Assembly (NCBI GenBank): GCA_016792845.1
Contig: JAEUKH010000040.1
Span: 20,737 to 84,736, forward strand
Direction: 5' to 3'
Source: Myxococcales bacterium
GTDB taxonomy: Bacteria > Myxococcota_A > Polyangia > Polyangiales > Ga0077539
DNA: 64,000 nucleotides
Shown: one piece after another, positions 1 to 8,566 of the stretch
Layout: every line of letters starts with the position of its first letter
Numbering within the stretch: the first letter of the stretch is position 1
Notes under the pieces: generated by a model
The model's database searches: none
The model's input: the letters and a program-made list of their open reading frames with translations, nothing else
Told to the model about the DNA's origin: nothing
Made by a program: the position numbers and the translations under genes

Positions 1-1462
1 GGTTCGACCCGAGGTGCGTCGGCCGCCCGCGCGCGAGGTAGACCTCTTTGCGGGCCGGCGCTGCCTCGGCCACGAGCATCCCGCTCTCGTCGGCGAAGAC
101 CAGCCGCGCCAGGGCGTGCAAGAAGCTGCTCGTCGACAGCGAGTCGGCCCAGTCGGCGACGCCCCCGGCGACCTCGCTCGTGGGCGCCGTGCGCTGCGGC
201 AACACGGGCACGAGCTCGGGCAGGTCGGCCGCGGTGATCACGCGCCCGTCGGGCGCCCGCAGGGGGTCGTTGTGCCCGAGCTGATCGGCCAGGGCGAGCT
301 CGACCAGGCGGGCCCAGGTGTAGCGACCCCGCACCGCCCCGGCGCTGTCGAGCACCTCGAAGAAGGCGTCGGGCACGGGGCGCGTCTTGTCGCCCGCGGG
401 TTCGAGGGTCACCTTCGGCGGCGCCGACGCGCGGGGGTCGACCGCTTCGAGCCCAGACGACGACGGACGCACCGCGCCGCGCGCCCAATTCACCAACGCA
501 GACAGCAGCGGACGCGCCTCGGTCGGGCTGCTCGCGTGCGGCGCGAGGGCCGCGCGAAACTCATCGGCAGACTGAAACCGCTCGGCCGCCGAGCGGGCCA
601 GGGCGCGCAGCACCACGCTCACGAGCGAGCCCGGGTGATCGCCCAAGACCTCGGTGAGGCCCTCGACGGTGCGCTCGCGGAGCTGCAACAACGCCCCGAG
701 CTCGGTCGCCTGGAGCGTCGCAAAGAGCGGCCGCCCCATCAGCACCTCGGCGAGCACCACGCCCGCTGAGAAGAGGTCGGTGCGATGGTCGCTGCTCATG
801 CCGAGCAGGTGCTCGGGGGCCATGTAGCCCACCTTGCCGCGGTTGACCCGCACCGACACCGAGCCCGTCGCAGGGGTCGGGTGACCGCTGCGCCCCGAGA
901 GACCCGGCGCCGCAGGGGCGCCCGACGCACCAGGCGGAGGCATCGACTGACGCGGCGAGACCGCGATGCCGAAGTCGCCGAGCTTTACCTCGCCCTCGCG
1001 CGACAAGAACACATTCGACGGCGACACGTCGCGGTGAACGAGCCCCGACCCGTGCTCAGATGGCAGCGTGTGTACGAACTGGATCCCCGCGAGGAGCTCG
1101 CGCACCACATGACACGCGAGCGGCGCCTCCATCCGACGCTGGGTCTGGTGAAGCGCGCGCTGGAGCCGCCAGAGGTCGACCCCGTCGACGTGCTCGAGCA
1201 CCACGAAGGGGTCGGCATCGTCACCGTGAAAATCAAGCACTCTCACGATGTTCGGGTGCATCGGCGCGCGCCCGAGCTCGGCCTCCGCGCGCAGGTGCTC
1301 GCGCATCGCAGGGTCGCGGGCCTGGCGCTCGCCGAGGAGCTTTACCACCACCGACGCGCCTGCGTCAGAGGTCGCGAGGTAGACTTCACTCATCCCGCCG
1401 ACGGCGAGACGATCCCCAAGGGTGTATCGCCCGATCCGGCTCCCTACAGCGCGCACCGTCAC
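1..1462 (-). CDS. Ser/Thr protein kinase with C-terminal DUF4388-like domain (3' end outside window)
   Basis: Reading the minus strand gives a eukaryotic-type kinase: nucleotide loop LAVGGMSEVY near residue 20, catalytic lysine in VVVKLL, catalytic loop HRDVSPSNV, then DFG and an APEH-type motif (YMAPEHL). A linker rich in Ala, Pro and Ser between DFG and the APE segment is longer than usual. The C-terminal part (last ~80 codons visible) has a pattern typical of DUF4388/PATAN domains, ending in VYLARGRPTHLGSN, so it probably receives or relays a phospho-signal. The gene runs off the left edge, so its end is not seen. The start is a GTG at 1462 (a second GTG lies at 1456); no in-frame ATG precedes the kinase fold. 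It is divergent from the AAA-TPR gene at 1640, with 177 bases between them that must hold both promoters. It presumably phosphorylates cytosolic targets; the substrate is unknown. Confidence 0.88.
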   Translation of the reverse strand, partial: MTVRAVGSRIGRYTLGDRLAVGGMSEVYLATSDAGASVVVKLLGERQARDPAMREHLRAEAELGRAPMHPNIVRVLDFHGDDADPFVVLEHVDGVDLWRLQRALHQTQRRMEAPLACHVVRELLAGIQFVHTLPSEHGSGLVHRDVSPSNVFLSREGEVKLGDFGIAVSPRQSMPPPGASGAPAAPGLSGRSGHPTPATGSVSVRVNRGKVGYMAPEHLLGMSSDHRTDLFSAGVVLAEVLMGRPLFATLQATELGALLQLRERTVEGLTEVLGDHPGSLVSVVLRALARSAAERFQSADEFRAALAPHASSPTEARPLLSALVNWARGAVRPSSSGLEAVDPRASAPPKVTLEPAGDKTRPVPDAFFEVLDSAGAVRGRYTWARLVELALADQLGHNDPLRAPDGRVITAADLPELVPVLPQRTAPTSEVAGGVADWADSLSTSSFLHALARLVFADESGMLVAEAAPARKEVYLARGRPTHLGSN

Positions 1463-1639
1463 ACGGGCAGCGTACAGCCTTTCGCGGTGCGGCGTGAAAC
1501 CTTCTGCACGCGCCCCGCGCCTCGGCCACGATTTCGACCCCAGACCTGTGCGGTGCTGCGCGCAACCCGTCGCAACCGCAATGGCATTTCGAGGTTTCGC
1601 CACGGCGCGTCGATGGCATAGATTCGAGGCAACGCTGCC

Positions 1640-4432
1640 ATGAGTGTCGACTCTCCGATTGTGCGCCGTGATTCCTTCGAGGGGCTCTCGCTGGGCCGCG
1701 CGCCGTTTATCGGCCGCGTGGCAGAGCGCGATGTGATTCTGGCCGCGGTGCATCGCAGCTTGAGTGAGAACCGCTGCGAGGTGGTGACCCTGGTGGGCAA
1801 CCCCGGCGTCGGGCGCTCGCGGCTCGTCAACGAGGTCATCGCCGACCTGCGAGAGCGCAGCCCGGAGCTTCGAGTCTACCGCGGCGCGGCCCGCGCCGAT
1901 CAGGGCATCCAGGCCGCCATCGCGAAGGTCTTGCGGTCGCGCTTCGGCCTCGTCGAGGGCACCGACGCGCACACCCAGGCGAACGAGGTGGCCTCGCAGG
2001 TGATGGATCTCTTCGGCGACCGCCGGGTCGACGAAATCTTGCACTTTTTGGGCGGGTTCTTGGGCCTCCGCTTCGGCGACACGGTGCTCGCCGAGGCCGT
2101 CGACAGCGACCCGCGCACCACGCAGCAGGTGTCGCGGGCGGTGCTGCGTCGGCTCTTCGAGGTCGACGCGCAGCGGGCGCCGTTGATGTTGATCCTTGAA
2201 GATTTGCACCTCGCGAGCCGCGACGGCCTGGCCATGCTGCGCGAGCTGATGGAGTCGTTCCGCAACGCGCCCATCGTGGTGTTGAATACGACGCGGCCCG
2301 AGCTCTTCGCGACGCTGCGCGATTTCGCCGAGACGCCGCGCCATCGGCACCAGCGCATCGAGCTCGCGCCGCTCTCAGACAGCGAGGCGATGGTGCTCGC
2401 GCGGATGCTCCTGTCGAACATCGAAGACGTGCCCGAAGAGCTCGTCTCGACGGCGGTGCGTCTGGGCGGCGGCAACCCGCTCCTCACCGAAGAGATCGTG
2501 CGGGCGTACCTCCACCAGGGCGTGATCGTGGTCGACGGCGAGGGCAACGTCGAGATCGACCTCGACCGCCTCGCCCATGTGCGCCTCCCGATGAGCGTCG
2601 AAGACGCGGTGAACGCGCGCATCGCGGCGCTCTCACCGGCCGAGCGCGAGGTGCTCGAACGGGCCGCGCTCCAGGGCCCGGTCTTCTGGCTCGGGGGCCT
2701 GGTGGTGCTCGGCCGGGCGCGCCGCGAGGCCCCGGCGCTTTGGGGCGGCGGCGAAGACCTCGCGCCGCACTACCGCGACCTCCTCTCGGCGCTGCAAGAG
2801 CGCGACTACGTGCTGAAGATCGACGACAGCTCGATGCCCGGCGACGAAGAGTACATCTTCAAGCACAACCTCGAGCGCGAGAAGCTCGCCGCGCTGGTGG
2901 CCGTCGAAGACCGCGTCGACTTTCATCTCCTCCTCGCAGAGTGGCTCGAATGCAAGCTCTCTGGCGAGCGCGACGAGGCCCAGCTCGACCTCTTGGCCCA
3001 CCACTACGAGCGCGCGAACCGGCCGCTGAGGGCCGCCCGCGCCTACCTCTCCGGGGCCGACATCGCGCGGGCCCGTTACGCCAACGAGAAGGCCGTCGAG
3101 CACTACCTCCGGGGCCTCGAGCTCTTGGGCGAGCACGACGTCGCGCTGCGCCTCGACGCCACGCACCACCTCGGCGACGTGCTCGCGCTCCTCGGGCGCA
3201 GCGACGAGGCCCTCGAGCACTTTCGGGCGATGCTCTCGTTCGCGTGGCGGCTCGACCAGAAGGGTCGCGGCGGGGCGGCCCACAACCGCCTCGGGCGGCT
3301 CTACCGCGAGTCGGGTCACCTCGACGAGGCGATGCGCCACCTCGGCACGGCCCTCGCGCTCTTTCAGGCCGTGGGCGACGAGCGCGGCATCGCGTCGAGC
3401 TACGACGACATCGGCAAGGTGCACTGGATCCGCGGCAACTACGAGCCCGCCCTCCGCTTCTTGCAAGACGCGCTCGAGCGTCGCGAGCAGCAGGGCGACG
3501 AGCGCTCGATCGCGCTGTCGCTGAACAACATCGGCCTCGTCTACCAAGACTCGGGCAGGTACCGCGAGGCCTACGATTGCCTCGTCCGCGCGCGCGATTT
3601 GCGCCGCAAGGTGGGCGACCGACCGGGCCTGGTGATCACCCTCAACAACCTCGGCACTTTGCACTCCGACCGCGGCGACGACAAAGAGGCCCTCGCGCTC
3701 TGGCGTCAGGCCCTCGAGCTCGCCCGCGAGATCGGCGACCGTCGGCGCCAGGCCGTGCTCCAGCTCAACATGGGCGAGGCGCACTACCGACTCCGCGACG
3801 CCGACGAGTCGTTGCGCATCCTCCTCGAGGTCGAGCCGCTCTGTCAGGAGCTCGGCGATCGCCTCCTCTTGGCCGAGTCGCGTCGCGCCTTGGGCAAGGC
3901 GCACTACCTCCGGGGTGACATCGCCGCGGCGCTGAAGATGCTTGAGCTCGCGCTAGAGGGCTTCGAGCAGATCCGCTCGCGGGTGCACCTCGGCATCGCC
4001 CAACGCAGCCTCGCCGAGGTGCTCGCGGTGTTCGGCCCCGACAGCGACGAGGGCCGCCGCGCTGAGAAGCTCTTTCGCGGGGCCTTGGCGCTCTTCGAGG
4101 TGCTCGGCGCCGAGATCGAGCTCGCCCGCACGGCGCGCACCTTCGCCGACTTTCTCTCGTCGAGCCCTGACGGCGCCGTGAGCGACACCATCTTCGCCGA
4201 GGCCGAGGCGCTGCGGGCGCGGGCCGACGCGGTGTACGCGAAGCTCCGTACGGCCTCTCCGGGCCTCGACTCGCGCGAGATCGCGATCAACGTGAAGATC
4301 ACCAACCCGGGGCTCAAGCGCGCCTCCATCGCCGACGACCTCGGGGCGCGCTCGAGCACCGTCGAGGTCGAGCCCTACCGCGCCGAGCACGACACGCCCT
4401 CTGGGGGCACACCCGCGGGCCAGCCTGGGTGA
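1640..4432 (+). CDS. AAA-ATPase/TPR signalling protein (AAA_16-like)
   Basis: A 930-residue protein. Residues ~20-300 form an AAA_16-type P-loop domain beginning PFIGRVAERD, as in STAND-like regulators and in the ATPase portion of large myxobacterial kinases. The P-loop reads GNPGVGRS (residues 53-60), so the usual Lys is Arg59; Walker B is LMLILEDLH (182-190). Residues ~430-800 are tandem tetratricopeptide repeats with recurring A-x-x-x-L-G-x-x-x-x-x-x-G periodicity, a protein-binding scaffold. The last ~50 residues look disordered. In related bacteria a kinase, this ATPase and the TPRs are often one polypeptide; here the kinase is the divergent neighbour, suggesting a split pair (inference). 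No signal peptide or membrane segment is visible, so it should be cytosolic. Start ATG 1640 is directly followed by the conserved N-terminus. Confidence 0.85.
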   Translation: MSVDSPIVRRDSFEGLSLGRAPFIGRVAERDVILAAVHRSLSENRCEVVTLVGNPGVGRSRLVNEVIADLRERSPELRVYRGAARADQGIQAAIAKVLRSRFGLVEGTDAHTQANEVASQVMDLFGDRRVDEILHFLGGFLGLRFGDTVLAEAVDSDPRTTQQVSRAVLRRLFEVDAQRAPLMLILEDLHLASRDGLAMLRELMESFRNAPIVVLNTTRPELFATLRDFAETPRHRHQRIELAPLSDSEAMVLARMLLSNIEDVPEELVSTAVRLGGGNPLLTEEIVRAYLHQGVIVVDGEGNVEIDLDRLAHVRLPMSVEDAVNARIAALSPAEREVLERAALQGPVFWLGGLVVLGRARREAPALWGGGEDLAPHYRDLLSALQERDYVLKIDDSSMPGDEEYIFKHNLEREKLAALVAVEDRVDFHLLLAEWLECKLSGERDEAQLDLLAHHYERANRPLRAARAYLSGADIARARYANEKAVEHYLRGLELLGEHDVALRLDATHHLGDVLALLGRSDEALEHFRAMLSFAWRLDQKGRGGAAHNRLGRLYRESGHLDEAMRHLGTALALFQAVGDERGIASSYDDIGKVHWIRGNYEPALRFLQDALERREQQGDERSIALSLNNIGLVYQDSGRYREAYDCLVRARDLRRKVGDRPGLVITLNNLGTLHSDRGDDKEALALWRQALELAREIGDRRRQAVLQLNMGEAHYRLRDADESLRILLEVEPLCQELGDRLLLAESRRALGKAHYLRGDIAAALKMLELALEGFEQIRSRVHLGIAQRSLAEVLAVFGPDSDEGRRAEKLFRGALALFEVLGAEIELARTARTFADFLSSSPDGAVSDTIFAEAEALRARADAVYAKLRTASPGLDSREIAINVKITNPGLKRASIADDLGARSSTVEVEPYRAEHDTPSGGTPAGQPG

Positions 4433-4571
4433 GCCTCGCGGCGCGGCGCTCTTTGATTCTTCGGTTGCTGAAGCGCTGTTGCGTTGTAAAGCGTGCGGTG
4501 GCGGGTCGCTGAGTCGCAGGCGATCGATCGGTTCGGCGAGACGCCGGTCGACCGCCTCGGGGGAGCGGGGG

Positions 4572-5204
4572 CTAGCGCCGTCGCGGGCGTCGGGCCTCAG
4601 CCCGGGCCAGCATCGCCGCTTGCGAGTCGTCGTCGGGCTCGGCCTCGTCGCTCACCGCCGGGGTGACCCCGGCCGCCACGATCGCCGCGTTGCGCTCGGC
4701 GGCCGTCGGCGGACGCGCCCAACTCCGCTGATTCGCATCACGAAAGCCCGGCCCGCGGTAGGCGTTGACGTCGTCGCCGACGCGATCGCTGCCGCGACGG
4801 CCCATGCCTCGGGGAGCCTGGTTCGCGGCGCCGTTGGGGTTCGCGGGCTGCTTCGGGGCGGCGCCCTCGGCGGTCTCGGCCTCGGCGGCGTCGTCGTCGC
4901 GCGGGAGCCCGGCGTAGTCGATCGCCGCGGGCCCTTGCGGGGCGTCTTGGAAGCCCGGGCTGCGATACCCGTTCGGGTCTTCCCACCCGGCGCGTGGGGC
5001 CTGCGCGTGCGACCCTGAGGGGCTCGGCGGGCCGCTCCGCCGGACGCCGCCGCGCGGGGGTCGGCCCTGGGTCGAGGCCCCGTTGCCGGTGCGCGGCTGA
5101 TCGCCTCGCGGGTTGGGGCGGCCGCCGTCGTTCTGGCGCCCCCTCGGGCGGTCGTTGCGCGGGTCAGACTTCGACGGAGGCTGGTTTCGCTTGGGGTCGG
5201 CCAT
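4572..5204 (-). CDS. Small disordered basic/acidic protein with two YRxPGF repeats
   Basis: A 210-residue protein of low complexity, rich in Pro, Arg, Gly, Asp and Ala. The N-terminal ~80 residues are basic, the middle is acidic, and the tail ends in Arg-rich RRPRRR. Two short repeats, NGYRSPGFQDA and NAYRGPGFRDA, support this reading frame over the overlapping ones, which give only unstructured Arg-rich translations. No known domain is recognised and no function is proposed. It is convergent with the AAA-TPR gene (140 bases between the stops). The start ATG at 5204 leaves 246 bases before the next gene. Confidence 0.55.
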   Translation of the reverse strand: MADPKRNQPPSKSDPRNDRPRGRQNDGGRPNPRGDQPRTGNGASTQGRPPRGGVRRSGPPSPSGSHAQAPRAGWEDPNGYRSPGFQDAPQGPAAIDYAGLPRDDDAAEAETAEGAAPKQPANPNGAANQAPRGMGRRGSDRVGDDVNAYRGPGFRDANQRSWARPPTAAERNAAIVAAGVTPAVSDEAEPDDDSQAAMLARAEARRPRRR

Positions 5205-5450
5205 AGGGTCGGTACGGGTACGGGCGGGGCGACGATGGTGTCAAGCTTTGCCACGCCGAGGCCTTCGAACGCGTCGGAGATCGCGCGCGCCGAGCGGCTT
5301 CGGCGCCGCGGCGTCGACCGCAGCCACGACGCCCGACGGGAGCCCGCAGCGGACGACGCGCCGACCCACGAGCGCCTTTGCCGCGACGGGGCGATGGGTC
5401 GCCAAAAACTAGACAAAGGGCGGCGGGGCTTCGCACTCTCTCGGGCGATC

Positions 5451-5735
5451 ATGCTTCGTCCTGTGCGGTGGGCTCTTTCGACGCTCTCGACCCTGGTGGG
5501 GCTCTGGGTGTTCTTCTTCGTGCCGGTCGGCGGGCCCCGCACCCTGTGGGATCACACCCGTCGCATCCTCGGCACCCCCGAGGCCCGCGAGCTCGGGCAC
5601 GACCTCGGGAACGCGTCGAACCAGGTCGCCGACCGCATGCGCCGCGAGGTCATCCCCACGCTGATGAACCTCGACGACGGCGGTCTCCGCGACGCCGCGG
5701 TCGACGGCGCCGTGGGCGCGCCGCCGGCACGCTGA
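5451..5735 (+). CDS. Small single-pass membrane protein, unknown function
   Basis: A 94-residue protein starting at ATG 5451; the longer in-frame extension back to 5235 is Arg-rich and lacks conserved-looking content, so the shorter start is preferred. Residues ~7-27 (LSTLSTLVGLWVFFFVPVGG) form one hydrophobic segment, probably an inner-membrane anchor, followed by a charged soluble tail of about 65 residues. No domain is recognised. It sits 55 bases upstream of the nucleotide-sugar genes on the same strand and could be co-transcribed, but nothing else ties it to them. Confidence 0.6.
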   Translation: MLRPVRWALSTLSTLVGLWVFFFVPVGGPRTLWDHTRRILGTPEARELGHDLGNASNQVADRMRREVIPTLMNLDDGGLRDAAVDGAVGAPPAR

Positions 5736-5790
5736 AGGGGCGCGCAGGGCGTTCCCGGGTGGGGGGCGGTTGTGGTAGGTGCGGCGCGAG

Positions 5791-6909
5791 ATGATCAACC
5801 TCGCCGACCCTGCCCGAGAGCACAGCCTCTACCAAGAATTCATCGAGCCCGAAGTGCTCCGTGTGCTTCGCAGCGGCGGGTACATCCTCGGCCCCGAGGT
5901 CGACGCCTTCGAGCGGGCCTTCGCCGCCTACTGCGACGCCACCGCCGCCGTGGGCGTTTCGAACGGCTCTGACGCCATCGTGGTCGCCCTGCAGGCGCTC
6001 GGGGTCGGCCCCGGCGACGAGGTGATCACCACGGCTTTCAGCTACTTTGCCACCGCGAGCACCATCGCCCGCACCGGCGCGACGCCCGTTTTCGTCGACA
6101 TCGACCTCGCGACCTTCAACCTCGACCCGCGCCGCGTCGAGGCGGCCATCACGCCGCGCACCCGGGCCGTCCTCGCGGTGCATCTCTTCGGTCGCGTGGC
6201 CGACACCGAGGCCCTCGGCGCGCTCTGCGAGCGGCACCGCATCGCCCTCGTCGAAGACGTCGCCCAGGCTTCGGGGGCCGAGCGTCTCAGCAAGAAGACG
6301 GGCACCCTCGGCGCCGTGGGGTGCTTCTCGTTCTTCCCCGCGAAGCCGCTCGGGTGCGCCGGTGACGGCGGCGCCTGCGTCACCAACGACCCGGCCCTCG
6401 CCGTGAAGATGAAGCAAGTGCGGGTCACCGGCGCGACGGCCAAGAACATCCACGACCTGCCCGGCGGCAACTACCGCCTCGACCCGGTGCAGGCCGCGGT
6501 GTTGCGCGCGAAGCTGCCGCACTACGAGCAGCGCATCGCGGCCCGTCGTCGCCACGCCGAGACCCTGCGGGTCGAGCTCACCGGGGTCTCGTCGGCCTTG
6601 GTGGTGCCCAGCGACGACCCCGAAGGGCGGCACGTCTACGCGCAGTTCACCGTGCGCCACCCGCGCCGCGACGCGCTCCAGGCGGCCCTCAAGAAGCGCA
6701 ACGTCGGGAGCGAGGTCTACTACCCCGTGCCCATGCCCTACCAGCGCGTCTTCGCCGGGTTGGGCTACGTCGCGGGGCAGTTTCCGGCCGCCGAACAGGC
6801 GTGCCGAGAGGTCTTGTCGATCCCGGTCCACTCTGAGCTCCGCGAGGGTGACATCGCCCAGGTGGTCGACGCGATGCGCGGGGCCTTGCGCGAAATCGAG
6901 GCGGCGTGA
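5791..6909 (+). CDS. DegT/DnrJ/EryC1/StrS-type sugar aminotransferase (WbpE/WlbC-like)
   Basis: A 372-residue PLP-dependent nucleotide-sugar aminotransferase. The Schiff-base lysine is in CFSFFPAKPLG (Lys185), followed by the family hallmark GDGGA; the N-terminal SNGSDAI and the AFSYFATAS segment contact PLP and substrate. In the known pathway such enzymes aminate C3 of a UDP-2-acetamido-3-keto-glucuronate using glutamate. The next two genes encode a Gfo/Idh dehydrogenase and a hexapeptide acetyltransferase, matching the order of chemistry for UDP-2,3-diacetamido uronic acid, a surface-polysaccharide precursor. Start ATG 5791 has AGGTG upstream; a GTG at 5779 is possible. The stop overlaps the next start (TGATG), indicating translational coupling. 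The C3 specificity is inferred from context. Confidence 0.88.
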   Translation: MINLADPAREHSLYQEFIEPEVLRVLRSGGYILGPEVDAFERAFAAYCDATAAVGVSNGSDAIVVALQALGVGPGDEVITTAFSYFATASTIARTGATPVFVDIDLATFNLDPRRVEAAITPRTRAVLAVHLFGRVADTEALGALCERHRIALVEDVAQASGAERLSKKTGTLGAVGCFSFFPAKPLGCAGDGGACVTNDPALAVKMKQVRVTGATAKNIHDLPGGNYRLDPVQAAVLRAKLPHYEQRIAARRRHAETLRVELTGVSSALVVPSDDPEGRHVYAQFTVRHPRRDALQAALKKRNVGSEVYYPVPMPYQRVFAGLGYVAGQFPAAEQACREVLSIPVHSELREGDIAQVVDAMRGALREIEAA

Positions 6910-7922
6910 TGGGCGCCGTGCGCGTGGCCTGCGTGGGCGCGGGGTACTGGGGTAAGAACCTCGTGCGCAATTTCGCTGCGGCCGAAGGCGCCTCGCTCGT
7001 GGCGGTGTGCGATTTCGACGCCGCGGTGCAAGAGAAGATGCGCCGCGAGCACCCGAGCGCGCGGGTCACGGGTGACTGGGCCTCGATCGTGGGCGACCCG
7101 AACATCGACGCCGTGGTGCTCGCGACCCCGGGCTCGTCGCACGCGCGGCTCGCCGCCGAGGCGCTCGAAGCTGGCAAAGACGTCTTCGTCGAGAAGCCCC
7201 TGGCCCAGAGCGTCGCCGACGCGGTGCGGGTCACCGAGCTCGCCGCGCGCAAGGGCAGGGTGCTCATGGTGGGGCACCTCATGCTTTTTCACCCGGCCTT
7301 CGAGAAGGTGGTCGAGTACGTGCGGGGCGGCGAGCTCGGCGAGGTGCTCTACATCTACGCCGAGCGCGTCAACCTCGGCAAGCTGCGCACCGACGAGAAC
7401 GCGCTGTGGTCGCTCGGGCCGCACGACCTCTCGATGATCTTCGCGCTCGTCGACGAGCCCATGACCAGCATCGCCGCGCGCGGCCACGCGTACCTCCGGC
7501 CGGGCACCGAAGACGTGGTCTTCGTCAACGCGGGCTTCCGCGGCGGGGTGATGGCCAACGTGCACCTCTCGTGGCTCGACCCGCACAAGCACCGCAAGCT
7601 CACCGTGGTGGGCTCGAAGAAGATGCTCGTCTTCGACGACACGCACCCGAGCGAGAAGATCTACATCCACGACAAGGGCTTCGACCGCCCGCAAGAGTAC
7701 CACTCGTACGACGCCTTCTTGACCCTGCGCGACGGCGACACCTTCGTGCCGCGGGTGGCCCTCGAAGAGCCCCTCCGGCGCGAGGTCAAGCACTTCATCG
7801 ACTGCTGTCAGAGCCGCGCGACGCCGCGCTCGGGCGGCGCCGAAGGGGTGCGCGTGGTTGAGGCCCTCGCGGCGGCCGAGGCCTCGCTGAAGCGCGGCGG
7901 CGCCCCCATCGTGCTCGGCTGA
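6909..7922 (+). CDS. Gfo/Idh/MocA-family nucleotide-sugar dehydrogenase (WbpB/WlbA-like)
   Basis: A 337-residue oxidoreductase with an N-terminal Rossmann fold, VGAGYWGKN at residues ~9-17, and the family signature EKPLA (~residue 95-100), whose Lys contributes to catalysis. The C-terminal half has the alpha/beta fold with GPHDLSMI (the HD pair expected at the active site). Known relatives oxidise C3 of UDP-N-acetylglucosaminuronic acid to provide the substrate for the preceding aminotransferase. The ATG at 6909 overlaps the aminotransferase stop by one base. Exact substrate is inferred from the gene set; the 6-dehydrogenase (WbpA) and epimerase genes of the full pathway are not in the window. 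Confidence 0.86.
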   Translation: MGAVRVACVGAGYWGKNLVRNFAAAEGASLVAVCDFDAAVQEKMRREHPSARVTGDWASIVGDPNIDAVVLATPGSSHARLAAEALEAGKDVFVEKPLAQSVADAVRVTELAARKGRVLMVGHLMLFHPAFEKVVEYVRGGELGEVLYIYAERVNLGKLRTDENALWSLGPHDLSMIFALVDEPMTSIAARGHAYLRPGTEDVVFVNAGFRGGVMANVHLSWLDPHKHRKLTVVGSKKMLVFDDTHPSEKIYIHDKGFDRPQEYHSYDAFLTLRDGDTFVPRVALEEPLRREVKHFIDCCQSRATPRSGGAEGVRVVEALAAAEASLKRGGAPIVLG

Positions 7923-7971
7923 GCCGCCGCCCGCCGGTCGAACGTTTTACGCCCCAAGAGAGAGAGTCACG

Positions 7972-8532
7972 ATGAGCCATTATGTTCACCCCAGCGCGGT
8001 GGTCGACGCGGGCGCCGTCATCGGCGCGGGCACCAAGGTCTGGCACTTTTCGCATGTGATGCCTGGCGCGCGCGTCGGCGAGCGATGCTCGTTCGGGCAG
8101 AATTGCTACGTCGGCAACGTCGTCATCGGCGACAACTGCCGCGTGCAGAACAACGTCTCGCTCTACGACGGCGTCACCCTCGACGACGACGTCTTCGTCG
8201 GGCCGAGCGCGGTGTTTACCAACGTGGTGAATCCGCGGGCGGCCTTCCCGCGCAAAGACGAGTACCGCGCGACCCGGGTGGGCCGAGGGGCGAGCATCGG
8301 CGCGAACGCGACCATCGTCTGCGGGCACGACATCGGCGAGGCGGCTTTTATCGCAGCGGGGGCGGTGGTGACCAAGAGCGTTCCGGCCTTCGCCCTGATG
8401 GCGGGGGTGCCGGCGCGTCGCATCGGCTGGATGTGCCGCTGCGGCGTGCGCCTCGGGGCCGAGCTCGTGTGCGGCGCCTGCGCCCGGCGCTACCAGCTCG
8501 ACGGCGCGGCGCTGCGCGAAGAGACGCGTTGA
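7972..8532 (+). CDS. wlbB: Left-handed beta-helix N-acetyltransferase of nucleotide-sugar synthesis (WlbB/WbpD-like)
   Basis: A 186-residue hexapeptide-repeat protein. Successive [LIV]-G-x-x-x-x units run from residue ~5 to 155 (for example GAVIGAGTKVWHF and GVTLDDDVFVGPS), forming a left-handed beta-helix that trimerises. The motif WHFSHV and the loop around NPRAAFPR match 3-N-acetyltransferases acting on UDP-2-acetamido-3-amino-glucuronate with acetyl-CoA. The C-terminus carries CRCG and CGAC, a small zinc-ribbon-like tail often seen in WlbB relatives. Start ATG 7972 follows a purine-rich stretch (GAGAGAGTC). It lies 49 bases after the dehydrogenase, completing the three-gene set. Confidence 0.87.
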   Translation: MSHYVHPSAVVDAGAVIGAGTKVWHFSHVMPGARVGERCSFGQNCYVGNVVIGDNCRVQNNVSLYDGVTLDDDVFVGPSAVFTNVVNPRAAFPRKDEYRATRVGRGASIGANATIVCGHDIGEAAFIAAGAVVTKSVPAFALMAGVPARRIGWMCRCGVRLGAELVCGACARRYQLDGAALREETR

Positions 8533-8566
8533 CGCGGGGCCCGCGCCGCGGTCAGAGTGCGGGGCG

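Noticed and set aside
2633..3904. A 423-codon minus-strand frame inside the AAA-TPR gene
   Set aside because: It is the complement of the strongly patterned TPR coding frame and shows no domain of its own.
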